NCBI GenBank assembly: GCA_900549855.1
Contig: URPS01000021.1
Location: forward strand, 1-34,854
Reading direction: 5' to 3'
DNA: 34,854 nt
From: an uncultured bacterium
GTDB lineage: Bacteria > Cyanobacteriota > Vampirovibrionia > Gastranaerophilales > Gastranaerophilaceae
Below, in pieces: positions 1 to 7,471 of this stretch; position 1 is the stretch's first letter, and every line of letters starts with the position of its first letter. The position numbers and the translations under genes were made by a program. The notes below the pieces were generated by a model, which was not told the origin of the DNA, searched no databases, and saw only the letters and a list, made by a program, of their open reading frames with translations.

Positions 1-37
1 GGATACAAAACAAATTATTGAAATTAAAAATAATTAA
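1..37 (+). CDS. 3' end of a TPR-protein paralogue, cut by the window edge
   Basis: Reading from base 2 gives DTKQIIEIKNN followed by TAA at 35-37. The same residues, DTKQIIEIK, occur near the C-terminus of the TPR protein at 137-1642 on the other strand. The DNA is also nearly identical: about 29 bases match the reverse complement of roughly 223-252. This is therefore the tail of a second, convergent copy of that gene; the rest lies outside the window. The two copies share the bidirectional terminator at 92-138. Only 11 codons are visible, so function is inferred purely from the paralogue. Confidence 0.6.
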   Translation, partial: DTKQIIEIKNN

Positions 38-91
38 GAAATTTTATCTTTTCTTGTTAATTAGGCTATTTATTACTAAGTAATGAATTTT

Positions 92-138
92 AAAAAGTGT
101 CATCATTATACTAAGAAATAATGAAATGACACTTTTTT
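92..138. terminator. bidirectional intrinsic terminator between convergent genes
   Basis: The arms AAAAAGTGTCAT and ATGACACTTTTT pair perfectly and the helix continues with ATTAT/ATAAT. Runs of A on the left and T on the right give a U-tract in both directions. It overlaps the stop codon of the minus-strand TPR gene and lies about 55 bases after the stop of the plus-strand paralogue, so it can end both transcripts. Confidence 0.75.
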
Positions 139-1642
139 ATTTGAATAAACTTTTAATTAATGGCATTTGAGCTTCAAAAAGGCTAGTGTTATTAAAGTCC
201 TTTAGCTGTTCTTCACTAATAATTTTAATTTCAATAATTTGTTTTGTATCCTTTAATGTCGAAATAATAAAATACATTTTCTCTAATTTAGTATTTTTAG
301 ATTGAATAAAATAATTATCATAGTAGCCTCCAAAATAATTTGGTGCTGACATCAAAATAGCATTTTCTAAGTCTTCTTGAACTAAGGAATTAATATCTAA
401 TTCTTTACCATAATCAAAATTATAAATACGAATTGTACGATTATAAATCTTTTCTATATTAGGATTAATTATTTGCTCTTCCCGATCATTTAAATTACAA
501 TAATCCAAGTTAGAAAAGTAAATATTATAATTTTTACTTAAATACAATAAGTAGGCGCGATATTTAATTAACAAATCTTTATTATTAACTATTTCATTGC
601 CTAATTTAATTGCTTCTTTTTCATCAAAGCGCATAGCACTTCTTAATGCATAAAGCTTGCAAATATCAACAGCTTTGCTGGCTTTTAGGTTGGCTGCGTA
701 AGCTTTATAATATTCTTTTTGAATATAATAAATTTTTCCTAAAATTAAATTAGCATAATTGCCTTTAGTTTTTTCTTTCGCAACCGGTTCTAAAGCAATG
801 ATAGCTTTATCAAAGTCACCGAGAAGGGCATATATTATCCCTACTTTCTCACGTGCTGCTTGGGATATTTTAAAATTAGAACTTTTTAAATTTTCTTGAA
901 AAAATTTTAATGCCACTGGATAGTTCTTTTCAAAAAGAGCAATATTACCGTAGCATTTGTTAAGTTCATCTTTGTCTCTTTGGTTTTGAATTTTTATTTT
1001 TTGCAAAATTTCTTTGGCTTCTTCTAATTTTAATTCTTTTGTAAGAACTTTAGCAATGCCGAAATAGGCTATATTTGCATTGCGAATAAACTTGTCTTGA
1101 TTGGCTTGCTCTTTATTTAGACTTAAAATTTTAGAAAAATAATGTTTAGCTTTACTTTGCATAACAGGATCATTTTGACTCAGATAATAATTAGCTATTT
1201 CCGTTAACAATTTAATATCCCGGTAGATATATTTTAAGGCTTTATTATAAAATTTGATTGCGGTTTTAATATTTTTCATTTTTTTATTGGCTAAAGCAAT
1301 ATTAAAAAGTAAAGAAAAATTATCAGGAAATTTTTCTAAAATTTCTTTTTCTCTGGCAATAATTTGGCGAAACAAACCTGCTCGAACGTACGCTTGTATT
1401 AATGTTTCGTAAAAATAGACATCAGGCTTTAGTTCAACTGCTTTTTCAATCCAGTTGATTGCAGAGATTACGTCGTTTTGTTGTAGTTTTAAAACTCCAA
1501 GCAAATTATAAACTTCTGCATTTTTGCTGTCTGTTTGTAAAGCTGTTTGGTAAGCTTCTTCAGCAGCTTCCAATTTGCCATCTTGATGGAAGGCAAAACC
1601 AATATCAATTAGTTTATTTATATCTTCATTAATTGCGGACAT
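137..1642 (-). CDS. TPR-repeat protein, function unknown
   Basis: A 501-aa protein without signal peptide or membrane segment. Tandem helical repeats of about 34 residues begin near residue 10 (pattern A..EAYQTAL..D..NAEVYNLLGVL) and run, degenerating, to about residue 350. This is typical of tetratricopeptide scaffolds that bind partner proteins. The last 120 or so residues are not TPR-like and are rich in Tyr and Asn; I do not recognise them. No catalytic motif is visible. The start has only a weak GAGATGA upstream. A second copy of the gene ends convergently at base 37, so this is a locally duplicated family. Monocistronic by layout: hlyD lies upstream on the same strand but is closed by its own terminator. 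Confidence 0.75.
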   Translation of the reverse strand: MSAINEDINKLIDIGFAFHQDGKLEAAEEAYQTALQTDSKNAEVYNLLGVLKLQQNDVISAINWIEKAVELKPDVYFYETLIQAYVRAGLFRQIIAREKEILEKFPDNFSLLFNIALANKKMKNIKTAIKFYNKALKYIYRDIKLLTEIANYYLSQNDPVMQSKAKHYFSKILSLNKEQANQDKFIRNANIAYFGIAKVLTKELKLEEAKEILQKIKIQNQRDKDELNKCYGNIALFEKNYPVALKFFQENLKSSNFKISQAAREKVGIIYALLGDFDKAIIALEPVAKEKTKGNYANLILGKIYYIQKEYYKAYAANLKASKAVDICKLYALRSAMRFDEKEAIKLGNEIVNNKDLLIKYRAYLLYLSKNYNIYFSNLDYCNLNDREEQIINPNIEKIYNRTIRIYNFDYGKELDINSLVQEDLENAILMSAPNYFGGYYDNYFIQSKNTKLEKMYFIISTLKDTKQIIEIKIISEEQLKDFNNTSLFEAQMPLIKSLFK

Positions 1643-1734
1643 TTGTCATCTCTCTTCTTGTTCTTATAATATTATTTTATCTGAAATTTATAAAAAAAGC
1701 TATAGTAAGTGACGCTTGGAAAGTATGGTTTGGG

Positions 1735-1772
1735 CAAAAAAGAAGGCGGCAATAACGAGAGTGTATGCCGCC
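1735..1772 (-). terminator. intrinsic terminator of the marR-hlyD operon
   Basis: GGCGGCA (1745-1751) pairs with TGCCGCC (1766-1772). Read on the minus strand the hairpin is followed by TTCTTTTTTG. It sits about 25 bases after the hlyD stop. Confidence 0.8.
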
Positions 1773-1797
1773 GTTGAGTCGTAATACTGAAATTTGT

Positions 1798-2814
1798 CTA
1801 TTTGTTTTGAAAATCTCTAATTCTTACTTTTGGAACAACTGACATTCCAGGAATAATAGAATATTCATTTGGGTCAATTTGTTCTGTGAATACGATTTTT
1901 ACAGGAATTCTTTGTACGATTTTTACGAAAGAACCAACTGCGTTTTCCGGTGGGAATAAGCTTGCTTTAGCTCCGGAACTTCTTTGGATACTGTCGATTT
2001 TACCCTTGAATATGTGGTCAGGATATGTATCAATCTTGATATCAACATCCATACCTTCTTTCATGTGTGTAAGCTGTGTTTCTTTGTAGTTTGCAACAAC
2101 CCAAACATCATGTGGAACTACTACAAAAAGTGGGCTTCCGGGTTGAACCATCATACCGACCTCTACTTTTTTATTAGAAACTGTTCCATCAATCGGAGCT
2201 TTAATATCTGTGTATTGAAGTGCTAATTCAGCAGCTCTTTTTTGTGCTTTTAGAACATTCAAATCAGCATCAGCAACTTTTGCACTTTTTGCTGGATTTT
2301 TAGAAAAAATTGATTGATCTGCTGTAATTTGTTTTGCTTGTTTTTGCTCTAAATTTGTTCTTGCTTTATCTAGGGTTTGTTTTGATACAGCGCCGGCTTT
2401 ATACAAATTTTCGTATCTTTCTAAATCTTTTTTAGCCAAATCAATTTCAGAATTTGCTGCGTTCAAGTTAGCATGAGCATTTTGTTGATTTAACAATGCT
2501 TTTTCGTAGGCTGCCGTTGCTTGTTCAAGCTTAACTTCATAGTCAATTTTATCAATTACCGCAACAACTTGTCCTGCTTTAACCGGCTGATTATCTTTTA
2601 CTAAAACTTTAACAATTTGACCGGAAACTTTTGGTGAAACAGAAACGGTTGTTGTTTCTACATACGCATCATCTGTAGATTGGTATCCCAAAGTATCCCA
2701 GATTAAGTATCCGCCTATAATTGCTGCAACTAGTGCCAAGAATATAAAAATATATCTTTTTTTCACCGGCAATTTTTTTGTATCTTTTTCATCTGTTTTA
2801 TTTTCGTCGCTCAT
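1798..2814 (-). CDS. HlyD/EmrA-family periplasmic adaptor (membrane fusion protein)
   Basis: A 338-aa adaptor that would bridge an inner-membrane pump to an outer-membrane TolC-type channel. Charged cytoplasmic N-terminus, one membrane anchor at about residues 21-40 (YIFIFLALVAAIIGGYLIW), then a biotinyl-lipoyl-like half (VSPKVSGQIVKVLVKDNQPVKAGQ), a long coiled-coil hairpin at about 80-200, the second lipoyl half (IKAPIDGTVSNKKVEVG) and a beta-barrel. Length and layout fit the EmrA/VceA type that partners MFS pumps. Co-directional with and downstream of marR, and divergent from the tolC-like gene, so all three probably form one regulated efflux module. No pump gene is in the window. Start supported by AAGG about 11 bases upstream. 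Confidence 0.9.
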   Translation of the reverse strand: MSDENKTDEKDTKKLPVKKRYIFIFLALVAAIIGGYLIWDTLGYQSTDDAYVETTTVSVSPKVSGQIVKVLVKDNQPVKAGQVVAVIDKIDYEVKLEQATAAYEKALLNQQNAHANLNAANSEIDLAKKDLERYENLYKAGAVSKQTLDKARTNLEQKQAKQITADQSIFSKNPAKSAKVADADLNVLKAQKRAAELALQYTDIKAPIDGTVSNKKVEVGMMVQPGSPLFVVVPHDVWVVANYKETQLTHMKEGMDVDIKIDTYPDHIFKGKIDSIQRSSGAKASLFPPENAVGSFVKIVQRIPVKIVFTEQIDPNEYSIIPGMSVVPKVRIRDFQNK

Positions 2815-2936
2815 TTATATATACCTTTCTTTTGTAAAAAAATGTGTTTTGTAGTCTTACTTTGAGGCGGAGCTGGTAGGTAAAATACAATCTGGTAATT
2901 CTCACCAAGAAGCCGACCCAATGTTATAAAAAAATT

Positions 2937-3392
2937 TTAAATTTGTATCTCCAATGTTTCGTTCATTATTTCTCTTAATTCTTTCAGCAAGTCGCCGACT
3001 TTGGCAACATCACTGTTATTAATTTTTTCTTTAACATGTAAATAATGAGGTCTGATTTTTTCTAAAACATCTTCAGCTTTCTTGCGACCTTCTTCTGTAA
3101 TTTCAACAATCTTAACAGGTCTGTTGTTTTTTATAGAAAGCATTCTTGAAACATAACCTCGTTTTTCTAATGAATCCAAAAGCTTGCCTGTGTTTGCTCT
3201 GTCTTTTAAGATAAGCTTAGCTAAATCTCTTTGACACATTTTAGGGTTGTTCGCAAGTACATCTAATACGGAGTATTCCTCGCAAGTAACACCCGCATTA
3301 TATTTTTCGAACACTTGTGAACCCAACAATTTGCAATATTTTGCTGTTAATTCTATTTGATAAAATATTGTATCAGTGAAATGTTCTTGCAT
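2937..3392 (-). CDS. MarR-family transcriptional regulator
   Basis: A 151-aa winged-helix regulator. The helix-turn-helix is at about residues 50-75 (MCQRDLAKLILKDRANTGKL), followed by the wing with a basic tip (RMLSIKNNRPVKIVEITEEG) and C-terminal dimerisation helices. MarR proteins usually repress adjacent efflux genes and are released by phenolic or other toxic ligands. It is upstream of hlyD in the same direction and divergent from the tolC-like gene. The 111-base divergent region holds the perfect inverted repeat TGTTGCAAATGCAACA, a plausible autoregulatory operator. The inducer cannot be told from sequence. Confidence 0.88.
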   Translation of the reverse strand: MQEHFTDTIFYQIELTAKYCKLLGSQVFEKYNAGVTCEEYSVLDVLANNPKMCQRDLAKLILKDRANTGKLLDSLEKRGYVSRMLSIKNNRPVKIVEITEEGRKKAEDVLEKIRPHYLHVKEKINNSDVAKVGDLLKELREIMNETLEIQI

Positions 3393-3436
3393 TTTTAAAA
3401 ATAATCCTCTATTTGTAGTATGTTATTTTTACAACA

Positions 3437-3467
3437 TGTTGCAAATGCAACACATTTATGTTATCAT
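3437..3467 (+). promoter_or_regulatory. tolC promoter overlapped by a probable MarR operator
   Basis: TGTTGCAAATGCAACA at 3437-3452 is a perfect 7-bp inverted repeat with a 2-bp centre, typical of MarR sites. It covers the -35 element TTGCAA (3439-3444), which is 17 bp from TATCAT (3462-3467) on the plus strand. On the minus strand TTGCAA with CATACT about 16 bp away could serve marR-hlyD. Binding here would shut both directions. Confidence 0.65.
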
Positions 3468-3503
3468 TCTTTTTAGAAAAAATCAAGTACTTGGAGAAAT
3501 AGA

Positions 3504-4919
3504 ATGAAAAAGGTATTATCATTAGCAATATTATTGTCACTAGCGACTTCTACTTTAATGCCTGTTATGGCAATAGAAGATACAGTTTTGCAAGCCGGAG
3601 CAGAGCAGCAAAAAGTTCAAAACGATAATAAAGATAATAAGAAAAAGAAATCTGAAAAAATCAGACCACAAAAGGATAAATTCCAGTATATAAATCTTGG
3701 TTGGTGGCAACAGTTTAATGATGAGGATTTGAATAATTATATCATCAAGGCTGTTGAAAACAACAAAGACCTAAAGATGGCGACTTTGACGATTGATGAA
3801 TATTATCAAAATATTGTAATGCAAAGAGCCGGAGAACTTCCAACTATTCAAGCCGGTTTCCTTCCAGGGTATGGTAAATTTATCGGTCCATCATCAGGCG
3901 GATTTTTATTACCAATAGTTGCTAATTACGAATTAGATTTGTTTGGTAAAAATCATAATAAAACTACAGCAGTAAGAAAATTATACGAAGCTTCCATTTT
4001 AGATGAGCAATCTGCTTATATTTCAATTGCATCATCAGTGGGAAGTGTTTATGTAAATATCGTTAAACTCGATGCAATGATTGATTTACAGGAAGATATT
4101 GTTAATCTTAGAAAAGAAATTTTTGAAATTATGTCCATAAGTAACGCAGAAGGGTTGGTTTCAACTTCTGATTTAGTTAAAGCAAATAAATCATATATTG
4201 CAGGAGTTGCTGATTTAACAGATTTAAAAAAGGAAAGAACAAAACTTCTGCACCAATTGGCGGTATTGATTGGTGACAGCCCTAATAATATTGAGGAATA
4301 CAAGCGAATTGATTACAAAAAACTTGCTTTTTCCGGTCAAATTCCGGAGTACATAAGTTCAGATGTAATTATGAACAGACCTGATTATAAAAAAGCTGAA
4401 AAGATGATGGAAAAAGCCGGCATTGATGTTAAGGTTGCCAGAAAAGAAATGTTACCGACATTGAGCTTAGGTGGTGGTGTATTATTCAACGCAAAACATT
4501 TTGAAAGCTTATTTACGACTTCTCAAATGATTTGGGGATTTGGCGGTTCAATTATGCAGCCATTATTTATGGGTGGAAAGATTAAAGCGAACTTGAAAGC
4601 TAAAAAGATTGCTTATGAAAGAAGCTTGAAAAACTATGAAAAGGTTAATTTGACTTCTATGCAGGAAGTTAACGATTCTTTAGTTTCTGTAAATATGGAT
4701 AGAGAAAAACTTGCAAAGCAAAAGAAAATTCAAGAATTGGAACAAAAAGACTTTAAACTTTCAGAAGACAAATTTGCTCAAGGTGTGATTGCAAAATTGG
4801 ATTTGAACCAAATGGAAGAAAATCTGCTAACAGTTAATAAGTTGGTTTATTCAACAGAGTTTGATTGTATGGTGGATTATATAAGCTTCTATAAGGCAAT
4901 TGCAGCTCAGAAAATATAG
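3504..4919 (+). CDS. TolC/NodT-like outer-membrane efflux protein
   Basis: A 471-aa outer-membrane factor that forms the exit duct of a tripartite efflux or type I secretion system. Signal peptide at residues 1-23 (basic MKK, hydrophobic core, cut near VMA). There is no lipobox cysteine, so it is probably not lipidated. A short Lys/Asp-rich linker follows. The body is long amphipathic helices in two repeats (about 75-270 and 280-470), including the family-typical WWQQF, YELDLFGK and RPDYKKAEKM segments. The GGAG Shine-Dalgarno sits about 8 bases before the ATG. Divergent from marR-hlyD and sharing their operator region, it is very likely the partner of that adaptor. Confidence 0.88.
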   Translation: MKKVLSLAILLSLATSTLMPVMAIEDTVLQAGAEQQKVQNDNKDNKKKKSEKIRPQKDKFQYINLGWWQQFNDEDLNNYIIKAVENNKDLKMATLTIDEYYQNIVMQRAGELPTIQAGFLPGYGKFIGPSSGGFLLPIVANYELDLFGKNHNKTTAVRKLYEASILDEQSAYISIASSVGSVYVNIVKLDAMIDLQEDIVNLRKEIFEIMSISNAEGLVSTSDLVKANKSYIAGVADLTDLKKERTKLLHQLAVLIGDSPNNIEEYKRIDYKKLAFSGQIPEYISSDVIMNRPDYKKAEKMMEKAGIDVKVARKEMLPTLSLGGGVLFNAKHFESLFTTSQMIWGFGGSIMQPLFMGGKIKANLKAKKIAYERSLKNYEKVNLTSMQEVNDSLVSVNMDREKLAKQKKIQELEQKDFKLSEDKFAQGVIAKLDLNQMEENLLTVNKLVYSTEFDCMVDYISFYKAIAAQKI

Positions 4920-4928
4920 TTTTACGTA

Positions 4929-4957
4929 TTGACAAACATAATGTTATAGTAAATAAT
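4929..4957 (+). promoter_or_regulatory. sigma-70-like promoter for the downstream small RNA
   Basis: TTGACA (4929-4934) is a perfect -35 box, separated by 17 bp from AATAAT (4952-4957). It begins 10 bases after the tolC-like stop codon and no ORF follows on this strand, so it should drive a non-coding transcript. Confidence 0.6.
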
Positions 4958-4963
4958 GTACAT

Positions 4964-5085
4964 ATAGGGGGAAGCCCTAAGAAAATCGTACTTCCTTAGA
5001 GCTTCACTTAGTACCCTATGAGTGATTAGAATTTTAGTGCTACTATGAATAGCGTTGCTACGATTAGTAGCACTATTATTTTATC
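4964..5085 (+). ncRNA. candidate structured small RNA of about 120 nt
   Basis: From the predicted start near 4964 the sequence folds into two domains. In the first, ATAGGG (4964-4969) pairs with CCCTAT (5014-5019) and encloses GAAGCcCTAAG (4971-4981) paired with CTTAGaGCTTC (4995-5005). The second is a 10-bp hairpin AGTGCTACTA/TAGTAGCACT (5036-5074) ending in ATTATTTTAT, an intrinsic terminator. Promoter, compact fold and terminator together suggest a real RNA. I do not recognise it: it lacks the conserved cores of 4.5S, 6S and tmRNA. It could instead be a read-through 3' UTR of tolC. Confidence 0.5.
5036..5083. terminator. intrinsic terminator at the end of the small RNA, possibly bidirectional
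   Basis: A 10-bp stem AGTGCTACTA/TAGTAGCACT, with a smaller TAGC/GCTA helix inside the loop, is followed by ATTATTTTAT. On the minus strand the tail is AAAATT, so it is a weaker stop for the peptidase gene that ends at 5114. Confidence 0.6.
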
Positions 5086-5113
5086 AATCATATTTTGTAG
5101 TTTATTTTTGAAT

Positions 5114-7006
5114 CTATGAGCACAGTTTATCAGCTAATGGTGATTCAACTTTGCCGTTCAATGTTTTAGAAACTTTCTTGATATTTTCAGACATTTTTTG
5201 CATTTCTTCTGTCCAAACAAAATTATCCATAACGTATTTTTCGCCTTTAGAAAAATCGCCTTTCATCTGTACTTGGATAATTTCTTCAAGCATTTTTCTT
5301 GCTGTTGGAACCATTTTTTCTATATCAACATCAAGAATGCCGTCCGGAGAAATTGTCATAGCGCCTTCTTTGATGAAGTAATAATTTTGCATAACGGAGC
5401 GAACTCTATGTGCTTGGCTTAAAGTTGGTTTTGAAGTCATCATATTATCAGCTGCATAAGTTACTATGATTTGTTTTCTCTGTTCAGGTGTGTACATGCC
5501 GGCTTCTGTTAGAACATCAAGCATTGCAAGAGAAACCATATCAGCTTTATTTTCTTCTATGATTGATTTATATTTACCCAAACCTTCTGTTCCGGATTTT
5601 GGTCCGAGAGAGTGTCCGTTTTCGTGTCCAACTGTGAACCAGTGGTCTGCTTCATCGTTGTAGAATTGATGTAATTCCGGATTTAATGTTGCGTTTAATC
5701 TTTTTTTCATTTTTTCTTTGGCATCATCTGATGTAATAAGACGAATTTGTCTGTGGTAAACATTTCTTCTTCCGCCATCAAGCTCTTGGATTGAAAGTTT
5801 ATCATCATTTGGAAGGTTTTCTGCAAGAGTAATTCCCGCACGGAATTCTCCAACATCACCTGTAACAGTAACTAAATCAACGTCAACCATAGTTTGTTTT
5901 GATTCTTTATCCGGAGAAATATTTTGAATATAATCATCTTTAAACGGCATGTTTTGAGCCATTAAAGGTAAGAATTTTTTTACGTTCAAAATTGCATCTG
6001 TACCTTTTTTGTTAACGATACCGACTCTTCCGCCCAAAAAGTCTTTTGCTACCGGAGTAATACCGTTTTCGTCTAAAAGAGCTTTTAGTTCCGGATTTTC
6101 AACTACTGTTTCTGTTAATTCATCAGAATAATTTTCTCTTGTGATTGTGAATTCAAGCGGAGTGTCTTGAAGTGTTGCCCATTTTTTATCTGCATAAGCA
6201 TCAAGCATAGGGTCAGCTGTTCTTAGAGCTTTTGCTTGTAGTAGTAGAAATTCGTTAAAGTCGGCATTGGTAGAAGTTTCTGCGGCTTTTTCAAGCTCTG
6301 TTGCCATTATTGCAAAATCATCTTTGAATTTGTCAACATAATCTGTTGCCATAAGTTCGTTGCCAACTCTTTCAACCACACTGCGTTGATTAAGGATTTT
6401 TGCAACTTCATCCACTTTGCCATCTTTTAGCATGTTGATTAAGATTGAATGAAATTCTTCTTTTTCTAAATCTTGTGGATAAACTCCTTTGCCTGCACGC
6501 ATAGAAACACCTTTTGCAAGTTCAATCATGTTACTTTCTCTATCAAGTGAGCATACACCTTTTTGTGCGTCAAAAAGAATTTTAGTTAATTTTGCGTCAT
6601 TATTTCCATTTTCAATTTCTTTATCTAAATATTCCTTAAAAGGCAAGTTGTTTGGATTATCAAGCTGCATGTTGACTTTATCCAGAACAATTGCAGCTTT
6701 TACCAAATGTTTTAAAGCTTCTTTGTCGCCATCTGCAAGTGCTAAGTATTCTGGTGCGTCAACTGCAAGCATTTTTTTAGTAGTCAAATAATCTTTGTGT
6801 GTTCTTTTTTCTAATTCTTCTGTAGAAAGATTAAGTTTGTAGTCATTCTTTCCAATATTAACATTATTAATCATACTCATCTTATCAAGCTCCTTTATTA
6901 AATTTTCGGACTTATCCGGAGTCTGGATATTTACATTATCTTCCGGTTTTTGACCAAAGGGTTTGTGGAAAACACCGGAAATACTGTTAATTCTGTTTAT
7001 ATTCAT
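5114..7006 (-). CDS. DPP III-like (M49-related) zinc metallopeptidase
   Basis: A 630-aa protein without signal peptide, so probably cytosolic. The zinc site is H461-E-N-G-H465 with a following SLGPKSG, and the third ligand lies in IIEENKAD (E484/E485). This spacing, HExxH-(S)LGP then EE.KAD, matches the DPP III-like family that includes the C-terminal part of plant Nudix hydrolase 3 rather than classical DPP III, whose motif is HExxxH. Members release short peptides or are uncharacterised. The first 60 residues are a low-complexity leader starting MNINRINSISGVFHKPFGQK. Start supported by GGAG 8 bases upstream and a -35/-10 pair at 7043-7071. Monocistronic. Confidence 0.7.
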   Translation of the reverse strand: MNINRINSISGVFHKPFGQKPEDNVNIQTPDKSENLIKELDKMSMINNVNIGKNDYKLNLSTEELEKRTHKDYLTTKKMLAVDAPEYLALADGDKEALKHLVKAAIVLDKVNMQLDNPNNLPFKEYLDKEIENGNNDAKLTKILFDAQKGVCSLDRESNMIELAKGVSMRAGKGVYPQDLEKEEFHSILINMLKDGKVDEVAKILNQRSVVERVGNELMATDYVDKFKDDFAIMATELEKAAETSTNADFNEFLLLQAKALRTADPMLDAYADKKWATLQDTPLEFTITRENYSDELTETVVENPELKALLDENGITPVAKDFLGGRVGIVNKKGTDAILNVKKFLPLMAQNMPFKDDYIQNISPDKESKQTMVDVDLVTVTGDVGEFRAGITLAENLPNDDKLSIQELDGGRRNVYHRQIRLITSDDAKEKMKKRLNATLNPELHQFYNDEADHWFTVGHENGHSLGPKSGTEGLGKYKSIIEENKADMVSLAMLDVLTEAGMYTPEQRKQIIVTYAADNMMTSKPTLSQAHRVRSVMQNYYFIKEGAMTISPDGILDVDIEKMVPTARKMLEEIIQVQMKGDFSKGEKYVMDNFVWTEEMQKMSENIKKVSKTLNGKVESPLADKLCS

Positions 7007-7042
7007 ATAGGGGACTCCGAAGGGTTCTGTACTTTTTCTCCC

Positions 7043-7071
7043 ATATTAGCACATTGAGCCGAATATCTCAA
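7043..7071 (-). promoter_or_regulatory. promoter of the DPP III-like gene
   Basis: On the minus strand TTGAGA (complement of 7066-7071) is 17 bp from TAATAT (complement of 7043-7048). The transcript would begin near 7036, leaving a leader of about 30 nt with the Shine-Dalgarno GGAG. Confidence 0.55.
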
Positions 7072-7133
7072 TGACTTTGTTGAAAATAGGCTCTTTGCTG
7101 CGACACATGTTGTTCTAGTTCAAATATAATGTA

Positions 7134-7457
7134 TTAACCGAATTTTACTTCAATTTCTGCTCCAAGACCTCTAAGAATTTTCATAGTTGTACCAAAGCTC
7201 GGTTGTACTTTACCTTTTAAAATATTAGACAAATTAGAACGATTCATTTCTAAATCTTTGGCTAGTTGACTCACTGTTGTTCTAACTTTTACAACTCTTT
7301 CAAGGGATTTAAAAAATAGTATATAATCTCCGTTTTGCGCATATTCTTCTATATTTAAACGCAAATAATCTTGCTGAAAATCTTCATCTTTTAAGACTTC
7401 GTGCATGTGTTGTTCATGTGTGATACTTCTATTTAATATTTCTTGCTTGATTTTCAT
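7134..7457 (-). CDS. HigA-like helix-turn-helix protein (orphan antitoxin or regulator)
   Basis: A 107-aa DNA-binding protein. The C-terminal half carries an XRE/HigA-type helix-turn-helix at about residues 62-90 (VSQLAKDLEMNRSNLSNILK), followed by PSFGTTMKILRGLG, a wording typical of addiction-module antidote proteins. The N-terminal half is charged and helical. Strong Shine-Dalgarno GGAAGG 4 bases before the ATG. It starts 14 bases after the stop of the M2/M3-like peptidase on the same strand, so the two are probably co-transcribed. No RelE/HigB-type toxin of about 100 aa is adjacent on either side. It may be an orphan antitoxin, or a regulator recruited from one. Confidence 0.7.
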   Translation of the reverse strand: MKIKQEILNRSITHEQHMHEVLKDEDFQQDYLRLNIEEYAQNGDYILFFKSLERVVKVRTTVSQLAKDLEMNRSNLSNILKGKVQPSFGTTMKILRGLGAEIEVKFG

Positions 7458-7471
7458 TATTCCTTCCTTTT

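Noticed and set aside
1886..2226. Plus-strand open frames inside hlyD
   Set aside because: They are antisense shadows of a strongly conserved adaptor gene and have no ribosome site or promoter.
4964..5085. 4.5S, 6S or tmRNA identity for the small RNA after tolC
   Set aside because: The SRP loop GGAAGCA/AGCAG, the 6S central bubble and the tmRNA ends are all missing.
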